The notes under the pieces are model-generated. The model did not search any database. It was given only the letters and a program-made list of their open reading frames with translations, and had not been told where the DNA came from. Source: Paramuribaculum sp. (GTDB taxonomy: Bacteria; Bacteroidota; Bacteroidia; Bacteroidales; Muribaculaceae). Taken from it: a DNA stretch of 47,656 nt. The stretch is from positions 1 to 47,656 of the forward strand of contig JAIDTT010000081.1 in NCBI GenBank assembly GCA_029060545.1. Reading direction: 5' to 3'. Shown here one piece after another: positions 37,398-47,213 of this stretch (the first letter of the stretch is position 1; each line of letters begins with the position of its first letter). A program made the position numbers and the translations under genes.

Positions 37398-37546
37398 CGG
37401 TATTTATATTGTTATTACTGTTTTGCAAAAGTACGAAAAAAGTAGCTACATTTGTAATTCCCATCTCGAATCGTTGCGTCGGAGCATTGAACATATTGTC
37501 CTTCCCGGGTGTAATACAAGTATATATCTATTCATTCATATCGCTT

Positions 37547-39208
37547 ATGCTCTCTGAAAACCTCATACAGATCTACGCCTCCTCCTTCCGTAAAAACTGG
37601 GATCTCCCGGCTCTTACCGATTATGGTACATCCAATACGCTCACCTATGGCGATATGGCTCGCCGCATTGCCCGCACGCATCTCTTTTTCGAGCTTATGG
37701 GTATCAAGCCGGGCGACAAGATAGCTGTGATGGGTAAGAATTCCGTCAACTGGGTGGTGAGCTATATGTCCACAATTACCTACGGAGCAGTAGTGGTCCC
37801 GGTGCTTCAGGACTTTAATCCGCAGGATGCCCAGCATATCATAAATCATAGCGGCTCCAGGATACTTATCGTCAACGATCAGCTATTCGAGCATCTCGAC
37901 TTCTCTCAGATGCCCGATGTGAAAATCGCCATCTCGCTCGACAATCAGGAGATTCTCGCTGAGCATTCCACCTCCGCTAAGGGTCATCGTATACTCAAGT
38001 CACTTCCTTCTGTTTTCGACAGGCGTTACCCCAAAGGCTATGGCCCCGACTCAGTGAAATACGCAGACTTTCCGCCCGGCAGTCTTGCGGAGATCAACTA
38101 CACATCCGGCACAACAGGCTTCTCGAAAGGCGTAATGCTTACGCTCAACAATCTGTGTGGCAACGTCGTGTTCGGTATGCGCTCCCACCTCCACTATCCC
38201 GGTTCGCGATGTCTGTCGTTTCTGCCTCTTGCCCATGCCTACGGATGCGCTTTCGATATGCTCACACCTCTGGCTGTCGGTACCCACGTCACCCTATTCG
38301 GTCGTCTGCCCTCGCCCAAACTTCTGCTTAAGGCGTTTGCCGAAGTGCGTCCTACGCTGATTCTGTGCGTACCCCTCATTCTTGAGAAGATCTATCGCAA
38401 GCAGATACTACCCGTCATATCCAAGCCATCGATGAAGCGACTTATGGCATTGCCGATCATCAAGAAGAGAGTGTATAAGAAGATACGCGACAAGCTCATC
38501 GACGCATTCGGCGGCGAGTTTGAGGAGGTGATCGTTGGCGGTGCGCCGCTCAATCCCGAAGTCGAGGCCTTCCTCTATAAGATCCGCTTCCCATTCACCG
38601 TCGGCTATGGCATGACTGAGTGCGGCCCCCTGATCAGCTATACTCCATGGCGCGAGTTTATACCCACGTCATCCGGACGCACACTCACCGGGCTGATGTT
38701 CTCCAAGGCCACATCGTCCAACGAGTCCTATATCCCCGGCGAACTCTGTGTGAAGGGCGAGAACGTTATGCTCGGATACTATAAGAATCCCAAGGCTACG
38801 GCCGCGGTGCTCGATTCCGACGGATGGCTCCACACCGGTGATATGGGCACGATATCCAATGCCGGTACCATCTTTATCAAAGGTCGATCCAAGACCATGC
38901 TCCTCTCGGCCAACGGCCAGAATATCTACCCCGAAGAGATTGAAGCTAAGCTAAACAATCTCCCATACGTGGCCGAAAGCCTTGTAGTGGAGCGCGGCAA
39001 CAGGCTCGTGGCGCTCGTTTATCCTGATTACGAGGCTATGGATCGCGCCCGACTCACTTCCGACATGATGCCGCCGGTGATGGAGAAGGTGCGCGAGGAG
39101 CTCAATCGTCAGCTCGCAGCCTACGAGCGTATCGACCGGATCCAGCTCCGGGCCAACGAATTTGAGAAGACGCCGAAGCGTTCCATCAAGCGTTATCTCT
39201 ATCAGTAG
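37547..39208 (+). CDS. AMP-dependent synthetase/long-chain fatty-acid-CoA ligase
   Basis: INYTSGTTGFSKGVMLT; VGYGMTECGP; GWLHTGDMG; internal start MLSENLIQ chosen. Confidence 0.93.
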   Translation: MLSENLIQIYASSFRKNWDLPALTDYGTSNTLTYGDMARRIARTHLFFELMGIKPGDKIAVMGKNSVNWVVSYMSTITYGAVVVPVLQDFNPQDAQHIINHSGSRILIVNDQLFEHLDFSQMPDVKIAISLDNQEILAEHSTSAKGHRILKSLPSVFDRRYPKGYGPDSVKYADFPPGSLAEINYTSGTTGFSKGVMLTLNNLCGNVVFGMRSHLHYPGSRCLSFLPLAHAYGCAFDMLTPLAVGTHVTLFGRLPSPKLLLKAFAEVRPTLILCVPLILEKIYRKQILPVISKPSMKRLMALPIIKKRVYKKIRDKLIDAFGGEFEEVIVGGAPLNPEVEAFLYKIRFPFTVGYGMTECGPLISYTPWREFIPTSSGRTLTGLMFSKATSSNESYIPGELCVKGENVMLGYYKNPKATAAVLDSDGWLHTGDMGTISNAGTIFIKGRSKTMLLSANGQNIYPEEIEAKLNNLPYVAESLVVERGNRLVALVYPDYEAMDRARLTSDMMPPVMEKVREELNRQLAAYERIDRIQLRANEFEKTPKRSIKRYLYQ

Positions 39209-39295
39209 CCCGTATTAGTTGACACATCAGGCTCGCCGTGTGCGGAATAATTCCTATTTTTGCACTGCGTAACATCGATACGCGCCGTTACCGAT

Positions 39296-39997
39296 ATGAG
39301 CCGATTCGACTTCAAGCAATTCTCCGTATATCAGGATGCCTGCGCCATGAAGGTGGGCACCGATGGCGTATTGCTCGGCGCGTGGGCTGACCTCTCGGGG
39401 GCAGGAAGGATATGGGATGTCGGCACAGGTACCGGTCTCATTGCTCTGATGCTAGCTCAGCGCTCAGCATCCGCGCAGATTGCAGCAGTAGAGATAGAAT
39501 CTGCCGCTTGCGCTCAGGCGCGTGGCAATGTCGCTGTCTCTCCTTGGTCCGATCGCATAGACGTAGTGGAAGGTGATATTCGGTCACTGGCCGACACTCT
39601 GCCGCACCCGGATCTCATTGTCAGCAATCCGCCTTTTTTCACCAACGCCCTGCGTCCGGTCGATAATGCGCGTTCCACAGCACGCCACGATTCCACCCTG
39701 CCTGTGCGCGACCTCATGCTGATAGCTTCACAGGTACTCACTCCCAATGGATCGATTGCCATAATCATACCGGCCGACCGCAGTCAGGATGCAGTCGTAG
39801 AAGCAACCTTGGCCGGTCTGTCCCCGTGGCGTATCACAGCCGTGCGTACCACTCCGGTCAAAGCACCCAAGCGCATGCTTATGCAGTTCGGTCGCCGAGG
39901 TCGCGATATTTTGCGCGAGGATCATCACATACAGGATGCTCCCGGTTGCTATTCCGACTGGTACAGCCGTCTCACACACGATTTTTATTTACGATAA
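39296..39997 (+). CDS. tRNA1(Val) A37 N6-methyltransferase (TrmN6-like)
   Basis: MKVGTDGVLLGAW; WDVGTGTGLIALMLAQR; DLIVSNPPFF. Confidence 0.9.
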   Translation: MSRFDFKQFSVYQDACAMKVGTDGVLLGAWADLSGAGRIWDVGTGTGLIALMLAQRSASAQIAAVEIESAACAQARGNVAVSPWSDRIDVVEGDIRSLADTLPHPDLIVSNPPFFTNALRPVDNARSTARHDSTLPVRDLMLIASQVLTPNGSIAIIIPADRSQDAVVEATLAGLSPWRITAVRTTPVKAPKRMLMQFGRRGRDILREDHHIQDAPGCYSDWYSRLTHDFYLR

Positions 39998-40008
39998 TAC
40001 CGATCAAT

Positions 40009-40893
40009 ATGTTTACTCAAAAGAATTTCTATAGCAGTCCCGCATCGCGCTACCTGATGTTGTTGCTCGCGTGGATGCTCTGCACCATAATCGGATCCTT
40101 TGTGATGGCTCTCGTAATGGGCGACGGCACTCAGACCGGGCGAATGCGCATCGCTATCGTAGTGCAGGACATACTTATGTTTATCCTTCCGGCTCTGCTC
40201 ACAGCCGTATTTATCACGAGCCGTCCCGCCGAACTGCTCGGCGTCACCCGCCGATTCCCCCCGTCGGCACTGCTTCTGGTATTTATGATTATGGTAGTGT
40301 CGGCCCCTGCCATGAATATACTTATCAGTTTCAATCAGTCGCTCACATTACCCGAGTCACTTAAACCGATAGAGGAATGGATGCGCCACTCCGAAGAGTC
40401 GGCTGCTCACTCCCTGTCGCTCGTCACCGGAAGCACATCGGTAGGTTCCCTTATCATAAGTATACTTATCGTCGGTATTCTTGCAGGCTTCTCCGAAGAG
40501 ATATTCTTCCGGGGCGCCCTCCAGCGCATCATGGCTACCGGTGGCGTTTCGGCACATGCCGCTATATGGATAGCTGCCTTCATATTCAGCGCGTTCCACA
40601 TGCAGTTTTTCGGCTTCCTGCCCCGACTGCTTCTCGGCGCATTCTTTGGGTATCTGCTATGGTGGAGCGGTTCCCTCTGGCTGCCTGTGTGCGCTCATGC
40701 GCTCAACAATACTATGGCTCTGATACTCGAATGGCAGCGTCAGCGCCAGGGAGCGCGTGTCACTCTCGACGCCTCGCTTAGCGACAATCCCGACTTCGCA
40801 TCGTGGTGCATTATTCTCCTGGGGGTTGCGCTTGCCGCGTGGATGATCATCACTCTCCGTTGGCGCCTGAAGAAAGCCGCCGCGAAGAGGTGA
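40009..40893 (+). CDS. CPBP family intramembrane glutamic endopeptidase
   Basis: FSEEIFFRGALQRI; FSAFHMQFFGFLPRLLLGAFFGYLLWWSGSLWLPVCAHALNN. Confidence 0.92.
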   Translation: MFTQKNFYSSPASRYLMLLLAWMLCTIIGSFVMALVMGDGTQTGRMRIAIVVQDILMFILPALLTAVFITSRPAELLGVTRRFPPSALLLVFMIMVVSAPAMNILISFNQSLTLPESLKPIEEWMRHSEESAAHSLSLVTGSTSVGSLIISILIVGILAGFSEEIFFRGALQRIMATGGVSAHAAIWIAAFIFSAFHMQFFGFLPRLLLGAFFGYLLWWSGSLWLPVCAHALNNTMALILEWQRQRQGARVTLDASLSDNPDFASWCIILLGVALAAWMIITLRWRLKKAAAKR

Positions 40894-40933
40894 CTTTCGC
40901 AGCGGCTTATGTGATGGGGATATGTACTGACGA

Positions 40934-42037
40934 TTATTCTTCGGCGTCGAGCATCGACAGTGCAAACGAATAAGCTCCGATCGAGATTGCTTTGCTTGCA
41001 CCGAGCTTGGATATGGCTACGCCGGTCGACTTCTGGGGATCGTAGATCACCGTCTTATCGGAGCCATACACCTTGATCGGACGAGCTGCACCGTGAGCAA
41101 ACTTCACGAATTCCTCTTCATTGTCGAGCTCGAATGCCATTTCGGGCATACGCGGGATCTCTTCGCCGCTCAGTGAGTGGAGTACTCCGCGGAGCTGCTT
41201 CATAAGAGCGGGCATAAAGTATTTGCGTGCGCCTACGAGACCGCCGCCGAGCACTACGAGCGAGTCAGTCAGAGTTACTGCCGTAGCGATAGCGTCGCCG
41301 GCCACTTCACCGAATTCCTCGAAGGCGGCAATAGCGGCCTCGCGGTTGCCGGGACGGGTACCGTCGGCTATCTCGCATATATCTTTAGGCTCGAGTTTCG
41401 ATTCGTGGTCGCCCGACTTCTCGGCGTAGACGCGCTTCACCGCACGGATAGCCACACCTTCCTCCACATACACCTCGGGGTGATTCTTGTGGCGCAGACA
41501 GAAAGTTTCGGCTGCCGAGTTGTTGCCGCGGTTGAGGTGATTGTCGATCACCATACCCATACCGAAGCCGGTGCCGAAGGTATATCCTAAGAGATTAGTG
41601 TACACCTTGGGGCTACCCAAAGCAGCGAGCTTGGCATTGATTTCGGGGAGCACACCGCCCAGAGCCTCACCGAAAGCGAATAGGTCGCCGTCGTTGTTGA
41701 TGAATACCGGAATGCCGAATTTATCCTGTAGGAACGGGCCGAGAGCCACACCGTTGCGGAACGACGGAAAGTTTGGCAGATAGCCGCCTATGATACCGTG
41801 AGGATAATCGGCCGGGCCGGGGAATGCGAAGCTGATAGCCACGGGCTTCTCCTCAAGCTTGTCTATTACCATCTGGAAGCCCTTCACCATAGTGGCGAGG
41901 CAGAGGTCGAGATCGGCCGCATTGGAGGGGAGGGTTATGGGGTCGATGATGAATTCATTGGACTGCATGGCGCCAAACACCAGATTGGTGCCGCCGGCGT
42001 CGAGAGTGATCACGATGCGTTTGTCGAACTTATACAT
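40934..42037 (-). CDS. ROK-family sugar kinase/regulator
   Basis: ITLDAGGTNLVFG; FAFPGPADYP; FINNDGDLFAFGEA; GTGFGMGMVID. Confidence 0.85.
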   Translation of the reverse strand: MYKFDKRIVITLDAGGTNLVFGAMQSNEFIIDPITLPSNAADLDLCLATMVKGFQMVIDKLEEKPVAISFAFPGPADYPHGIIGGYLPNFPSFRNGVALGPFLQDKFGIPVFINNDGDLFAFGEALGGVLPEINAKLAALGSPKVYTNLLGYTFGTGFGMGMVIDNHLNRGNNSAAETFCLRHKNHPEVYVEEGVAIRAVKRVYAEKSGDHESKLEPKDICEIADGTRPGNREAAIAAFEEFGEVAGDAIATAVTLTDSLVVLGGGLVGARKYFMPALMKQLRGVLHSLSGEEIPRMPEMAFELDNEEEFVKFAHGAARPIKVYGSDKTVIYDPQKSTGVAISKLGASKAISIGAYSFALSMLDAEE

Positions 42038-42097
42038 GATATCTTGGATTTAAGAATTAATATTTGGCAAAGTTGTCGGCTACAAAAATAATAATAA

Positions 42098-42676
42098 TTA
42101 CTTTATCCGCTGCGGATTTTTGGCGATAAATTCTTTCCAAGAGCCGCACTTGCCCGATTGAAGCGGTTTCGATGACTCATAGAAGTGGCAGAGAGCCGCA
42201 GCCAAAGCGTCGGTAGCGTCAAGTTTCATCGCCGTAGCTTCGGGCGAGAGCGATAGTATCCGGCGCAGCATCTCGCACACCTGCTCTTTCGAGGCGGCGC
42301 CATTGCCCGTTATGGCCATCTTGATCTTTCGCGGCTCATACTCCGTAATAGGTACGTCGTGGGCAAGTGCTGCCGCCATAGCCACCCCCTGCGCGCGTCC
42401 GAGTTTGAGCATTGACTGCACATTCTTGCCGAAGAAAGGCGCCTCTATCGCCATCTCGTCAGGCAGATACTGATCCACCAGCATAGCCACACGCTCGTAG
42501 ATACGGCGCAGACGCAGATAGTGGCTCTCAAACTTATTCAGCTCGATCACCCCCATTGCTATCATCATAGGCTTCTTGCCTATGATGCCGAGCAGGCCGT
42601 AGCCCATCACGTTTGTACCCGGGTCGATACCTATTATTATGCGGTCATATTGCTTCAGAGCTGTCGTATTGGTCAT
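42098..42676 (-). CDS. ruvC: Crossover junction endodeoxyribonuclease RuvC
   Basis: [46 protein letters not shown]; start MTNTTALKQ. Confidence 0.95.
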   Translation of the reverse strand: MTNTTALKQYDRIIIGIDPGTNVMGYGLLGIIGKKPMMIAMGVIELNKFESHYLRLRRIYERVAMLVDQYLPDEMAIEAPFFGKNVQSMLKLGRAQGVAMAAALAHDVPITEYEPRKIKMAITGNGAASKEQVCEMLRRILSLSPEATAMKLDATDALAAALCHFYESSKPLQSGKCGSWKEFIAKNPQRIK

Positions 42677-42984
42677 ACCTCTATCGGTTGCATTATAGTG
42701 GTGAAATATACCATATAGCGCTGCCAGTCGGGAAGCCATCTGCTGAATATTTCCGGCAGCGCGCATGGCTCCCACTCGCGTATGCCGTCTATCGAAGCGT
42801 CGGCATCAAGCTGCAGCGCCAGCCCCTCACCTTCGGGATTCGCAGGATCAGCAATACGCATAAGCCTCGGATTGCTCAGTATTGGATCATCCGTAAGCAC
42901 CTTGATACCTTCGTTGCCAAGCCATTTCAGCAGACTGTCAGCGTGGCCGAAGTCCACCATGAAAGTAATATTATATAAATGCAT
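42673..42984 (-). CDS. DUF4286 family protein
   Basis: [22 protein letters not shown]; overlaps ruvC start by 4 nt. Confidence 0.8.
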   Translation of the reverse strand: MHLYNITFMVDFGHADSLLKWLGNEGIKVLTDDPILSNPRLMRIADPANPEGEGLALQLDADASIDGIREWEPCALPEIFSRWLPDWQRYMVYFTTIMQPIEV

Positions 42985-42995
42985 AGAGCGTAGAG

Positions 42996-43754
42996 TCAGT
43001 TATCAGATTGTTTCATCGCCTTCTTGTGGCGAAGGTAGCGCGGAATGAATCCTAAGTGTCGGATCACAGTAGGTACCAGTCCGTAGTAGTGGCTCATAAT
43101 GCGGAAACGCTCCTTGAGCGAAGCCTTGTGATTGGCCGTGGTCACCCCTTCAGAAAGATAGTCGATCAGGATATCGGGAATATAGATATTGTGGCGCGAA
43201 TGTTGCAGACAGCGGATACACCACTCATAATCGGCCGAATAGCGGTAGTCGAGATTATATAGCGGAGCTATGCGTGCCAGCACCACGAAAGCCTGGTGAC
43301 ATACCACCATACCCTTTGCAAAACTCTTGTAAGTCAGCACCTCCGGCGCACTCAGATGCCGATCGGCAATGCGATGGCGGTCGCTGTCCACGAGTTGCGT
43401 CTGGCCATATACAATACCCGGAGTATCATTCTCCACGATAGCCTTCGCTATTTCGGCCAAAGTATCGGGGGAGTGGAACGAATCACCCGCATTGAGGAAA
43501 ATATAGTATTGACCCGAGGCCATCATCATACCCTTGTTCATCGCATCGTAGATACCTTTATCCGGTTCCGACTTGTATATAATACGCTCCGAGCCGTTAG
43601 CCGCATTTCGGATAATATCGATAGTCGAATCCTTTGAGGCACCGTCCACGATAATATGTTCATAGTCTGTAAACGACTGTTCGGCCACACTGGCGATAGT
43701 CGGGGGGAGAGTCTTTTCAGCGTTGAAGGTAACAGTGATGATGGAAATTAGCAT
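42996..43754 (-). CDS. Family 2 glycosyltransferase
   Basis: MLISIITVTFNAEKTLPPTIASV; HIIVDGASKDST; YIFLNAGDSF; start moved to 43754. Confidence 0.92.
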   Translation of the reverse strand: MLISIITVTFNAEKTLPPTIASVAEQSFTDYEHIIVDGASKDSTIDIIRNAANGSERIIYKSEPDKGIYDAMNKGMMMASGQYYIFLNAGDSFHSPDTLAEIAKAIVENDTPGIVYGQTQLVDSDRHRIADRHLSAPEVLTYKSFAKGMVVCHQAFVVLARIAPLYNLDYRYSADYEWCIRCLQHSRHNIYIPDILIDYLSEGVTTANHKASLKERFRIMSHYYGLVPTVIRHLGFIPRYLRHKKAMKQSDN

Positions 43755-43942
43755 AGCGTTGGCAAGGATAATGATGTCAGCTACTGCAAAGATAATCAAA
43801 ATCTCCGAAACACCATCCGCCATCCTATTTCCACCCCTCAATAAAATTTTTCGAAAAATATGTGTTCCTCCACCCCAATCCACCCTTAACTTTGCATCCC
43901 CAAACCACCACTATATAGCCTCCCGAAAATCCATCCGCAAGC

Positions 43943-44146
43943 CTTGTAGGGCGGTTCATTTGAGCCGCCGCCCCATTGCGTCAGCATGGCTCCGACCGCC
44001 CTTAAAATTTTGTCCTGGTGCATCGCTTGTAGGGAAGAATTTCAAATCTTCCGCCTATAGCACCTGCCTCCGTCACCCTCAACTATTAGCCCTATTAGCC
44101 CCATCTTAATCTACCACCCTCAAATTTTTGTCTCGGTGCTTCGCTT
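43943..44146. repeat. REP-like intergenic palindromes and imperfect direct repeats
   Basis: cttgtaggg at 43943 and 44026 each followed by an inverted repeat; 30-mers 43999-44028 and 44117-44146 match at 25/30. Confidence 0.5.
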
Positions 44147-44245
44147 CAGCGAAGCAAAAAGTTTACCGAATCGCTCGATCTCATCCGCCATCCTCACCAC
44201 CCAATAATTACTTTGTATCATAAGCTTTCTAATGGGGCATATAAG

Positions 44246-44280
44246 AAGAGAGCTGCATAAAATTCTTACGCAGCTCTCTT
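44246..44280 (-). terminator. Terminator hairpin for the fimbrillin/VWA gene
   Basis: aagagagctgc / gcagctctctt 11-bp stem just downstream of the 44301 stop. Confidence 0.6.
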
Positions 44281-44300
44281 TTGTTTATTGTATAATTCGA

Positions 44301-47192
44301 CTACTCAAGATTGGTAACGCCTCTTACATACGGGGTACTAGCCTGGTTACTTAAATTACCGCCAGAACCGTATATGCAATTTGTGAAATAACCGGTCGAT
44401 GAAGAAATGGCTGTTGATTTAGTATAGTAATAGTATTTTGTATAACCGTCACCTGATTTTAAAGGTGCTCCACCAAAAGAACTCAATGCTGCATTTACGT
44501 CAGACCATTTCGCGCTTATAATCTTTCCCTGATTGGCGGTGGGCAAAATATCTTCATACATTGTCATAGCAGTCTCAACGGATGAAATCGAGCCGGATTG
44601 TGCATCGTTCAGATGTAAGGTAAACTTCTCGCCTCCTGCGATAACGACAATCCCCTCAACTGTCTCTATTTCTCCCATTCTATTGTTATATTCTTGTTTG
44701 CTTAAAAATTCACGAGTACCATTAATCATAACTGAGAGTTTTAAATCATCAGAATCTGTCCAATATATGGTAGAAGTAGAAGTCGTCGGCTTTACGCCTC
44801 TTACATACGGGGTACTAGCCTGGTTACTTAAATTACCGCCAGAACCATATATGCAATTTGTGAAATAACCGGTCGATGAAGAAATGGCTGTTGATTTAGT
44901 ATAGTAATAGTATTTTGTATAACTGTCACCTGATTTTAAAGGTGCTCCACCAAAAGAGCTCAATGCTGCATTTACGTCAGACCATTTCGCGCTAATAATC
45001 TTTCCTTGATTAGTGGTAGGCAAAATATCTTTATACATTGTCATAGCAGTCTCTACAGACGAGATGCGATCGGTTTGTATATCGTTTAGCGAAAGAATAA
45101 AGCTTTCACCTCCACTTATGATTGTCAATCCTTCAACGACTGCATTCGACAAATTGGCTTTGTCATATTCTTCCTTAGTAAGATAATAGCGAGTGTCATT
45201 TATCCATACAGCTAAAGAGAGATCTTTGGGAGTGGTTGAGTAAATCGTATTATCATTATCGCTTGGCTTGTCACCGGAGCCACTTTCACTATTAACGGCT
45301 TCATAAAGAGTATTAATAAAGTCCTTAGCATTATTCTGTGCTTTTGCAAAATCATTAGCAAGTGAACTAGAACAGTCAAGCACAAGCATTATAGCTGCGG
45401 ATCTGCGTTCTGTTACGACATGAAAATTTTCTTCTTTATCAGCCTCTGAGTTTTTCTGCCAATCATTATTGGATGTTATATAAGTCCACTCATCAGTAAA
45501 ATCAGGGGTTATTAGTTTGTTATTTTCAGTACGAACTCCCTCTAACGTAAAAGTTAAGAAGATACCATCCTGTTCACCCTTAAGTGTGGATCCGGAGGTA
45601 GATGTTAGCCCTATATATTTCACATTTTTAAGTGAATAGGTATTAGTGTAGGTATTAATGTCGGTATCGATGTCAAATGTACCTTCAATATAGCATGTTG
45701 ATTTATCTGCTTTAGCAACATTATCGAATGTGAAACGAACAATCGTACCCTTCGACAGACCGGGCATTCTCAAATCAATGGTCTGGACATAGTTACTTTG
45801 TGATAGTTGTTCGGCAATTTTCATAAACCCTGCGTTTACCTCCGACATATTTGCTGCCACGGTTGCATAGTCGTCAGACGAAGCAAGTTTTTTAAGATTA
45901 TCTCTGAACTGACTTACATCAGACACATCCTGCCCTCTGAAGCCGATAGAATAGGCAATAATAGGCTGATGACATATGGTCTCATTCTTTATTCGTTGGC
46001 TGAGAGCATTAAGATAGTCATTATCATTATCGTAAGGGACATTCATCATCATAGAACCTTGATCCAAACCGTCAGTAAACGTAACGATGGCTACTTTTGA
46101 GAGGTCGGATGGTAGAGGTACAGATTGCAGTTTATTGATTGCCTGATCTACCGAGTAGTACAACAAAGTACCATTCTTCATATTCAGACCGTTGATAAAT
46201 GAGTCGAATCCGGGTTTACTTCCTTGGCTAAGTTCAACAATGGGGTAAGAGTATAGCTCCTGGTTGAAGCCAACTATTCCGAGATAGATGCCGCTGTTTG
46301 TTCCGCCGCCGCCGGTTGTGGCGTCAGTCCATTCTGTCACTCGGGTATCCACATCATTAAGCACTCCGAAAGTTGAGCGCTCTATCACTACTGCATTATC
46401 CGACACAACCTTTCCCTCCTTCATTGCCGAGGTGCGGAATGTCATCGTATAGCCCGATGCTAATTGGGCTGGATAAGCTGCCATATAATACTCTGCACCG
46501 GCTTTGAAAGTACCTCCGTCGGGAGCGTAGATGATGATCGAATCCACACTCTCCACCACCTCATCAAGTACTTTGGGGAATTCGTTTTCATCAAAAGTCA
46601 CTTTTGCCGCTCCCGTAAGTCTTTCACCATTATTTCCCTTGAAGCATACGGACGTAATATCGTCGCGCGTAACGGTGAATTTCACACCGCCGCAGATATT
46701 ATAGAATGCTAAGTTATGGCTTTGTGCTCTGGCCATAGTCGGGAAAAGTCCGTTTTGAAACGATCCCTCTTCTGCTGTCTGATATGTCGGCAGGGTGATT
46801 GTTGCCACCCCGTCATTGAAACTGTTGCTTGCCGAGTAGGGATAAATGGCGTAGAGATACTTTCCATCGGTATAGTTTTCTCCGCCGGCCGATACCCCTG
46901 CTAATGTTCCCTTAAACTCTGCAATATCGGTTGTATCACTGTTCTGACAGGTGAATTTACTTCCACCATCAGTACCGGAGTTATAGAACACGCTGATTTC
47001 ATCGCCGGGTACCCACCTTACGGAGCCGTCGGGCAGGCGTACGGTACGGGAGTCTGCCCCCGCACCCTCGCGGGTAGCCGTTAAGGTTATTTCCACACCG
47101 GTTCCGGCGTAATTGTCAAAATCTTCATTATCGCATGAAAAGCACGAAAGTGCCGCACACGAAAGTGCTAAATATTTTAAGCTCTTAATCAT
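44301..47192 (-). CDS. Lipoprotein: fimbrillin-like N-terminus, VWA-like segments, two tandem ~159-aa C-terminal repeats
   Basis: LSCAALSCFSCDNED lipobox; YLYAIYPYSASNSF / GGVKFTVT fimbrillin-like; VAIVTFTDGLDQGS and AIMLVLDCSSSLANDF VWA-like; C-terminal duplication. Confidence 0.8.
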   Translation of the reverse strand: MIKSLKYLALSCAALSCFSCDNEDFDNYAGTGVEITLTATREGAGADSRTVRLPDGSVRWVPGDEISVFYNSGTDGGSKFTCQNSDTTDIAEFKGTLAGVSAGGENYTDGKYLYAIYPYSASNSFNDGVATITLPTYQTAEEGSFQNGLFPTMARAQSHNLAFYNICGGVKFTVTRDDITSVCFKGNNGERLTGAAKVTFDENEFPKVLDEVVESVDSIIIYAPDGGTFKAGAEYYMAAYPAQLASGYTMTFRTSAMKEGKVVSDNAVVIERSTFGVLNDVDTRVTEWTDATTGGGGTNSGIYLGIVGFNQELYSYPIVELSQGSKPGFDSFINGLNMKNGTLLYYSVDQAINKLQSVPLPSDLSKVAIVTFTDGLDQGSMMMNVPYDNDNDYLNALSQRIKNETICHQPIIAYSIGFRGQDVSDVSQFRDNLKKLASSDDYATVAANMSEVNAGFMKIAEQLSQSNYVQTIDLRMPGLSKGTIVRFTFDNVAKADKSTCYIEGTFDIDTDINTYTNTYSLKNVKYIGLTSTSGSTLKGEQDGIFLTFTLEGVRTENNKLITPDFTDEWTYITSNNDWQKNSEADKEENFHVVTERRSAAIMLVLDCSSSLANDFAKAQNNAKDFINTLYEAVNSESGSGDKPSDNDNTIYSTTPKDLSLAVWINDTRYYLTKEEYDKANLSNAVVEGLTIISGGESFILSLNDIQTDRISSVETAMTMYKDILPTTNQGKIISAKWSDVNAALSSFGGAPLKSGDSYTKYYYYTKSTAISSSTGYFTNCIYGSGGNLSNQASTPYVRGVKPTTSTSTIYWTDSDDLKLSVMINGTREFLSKQEYNNRMGEIETVEGIVVIAGGEKFTLHLNDAQSGSISSVETAMTMYEDILPTANQGKIISAKWSDVNAALSSFGGAPLKSGDGYTKYYYYTKSTAISSSTGYFTNCIYGSGGNLSNQASTPYVRGVTNLE
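44317..44580. repeat. Near-identical intragenic direct repeat copy 1 (partner 44794-45057, offset 477 bp)
   Basis: Long stretches identical by eye, e.g. cgcctcttacatacggggtactagcctggttacttaaattaccgccagaacc. Confidence 0.95.
44794..45057. repeat. Near-identical intragenic direct repeat copy 2
   Basis: See copy 1. Confidence 0.95.
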
Positions 47193-47213
47193 ATTATTGA
47201 TATTTTTTGTTTT

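Noticed and set aside
37235-37546. N-terminal 104-aa extension of the AMP-binding ORF
   Set aside because: Overlaps mtaB antisense and lacks family similarity; ATG at 37547 starts the recognisable protein.
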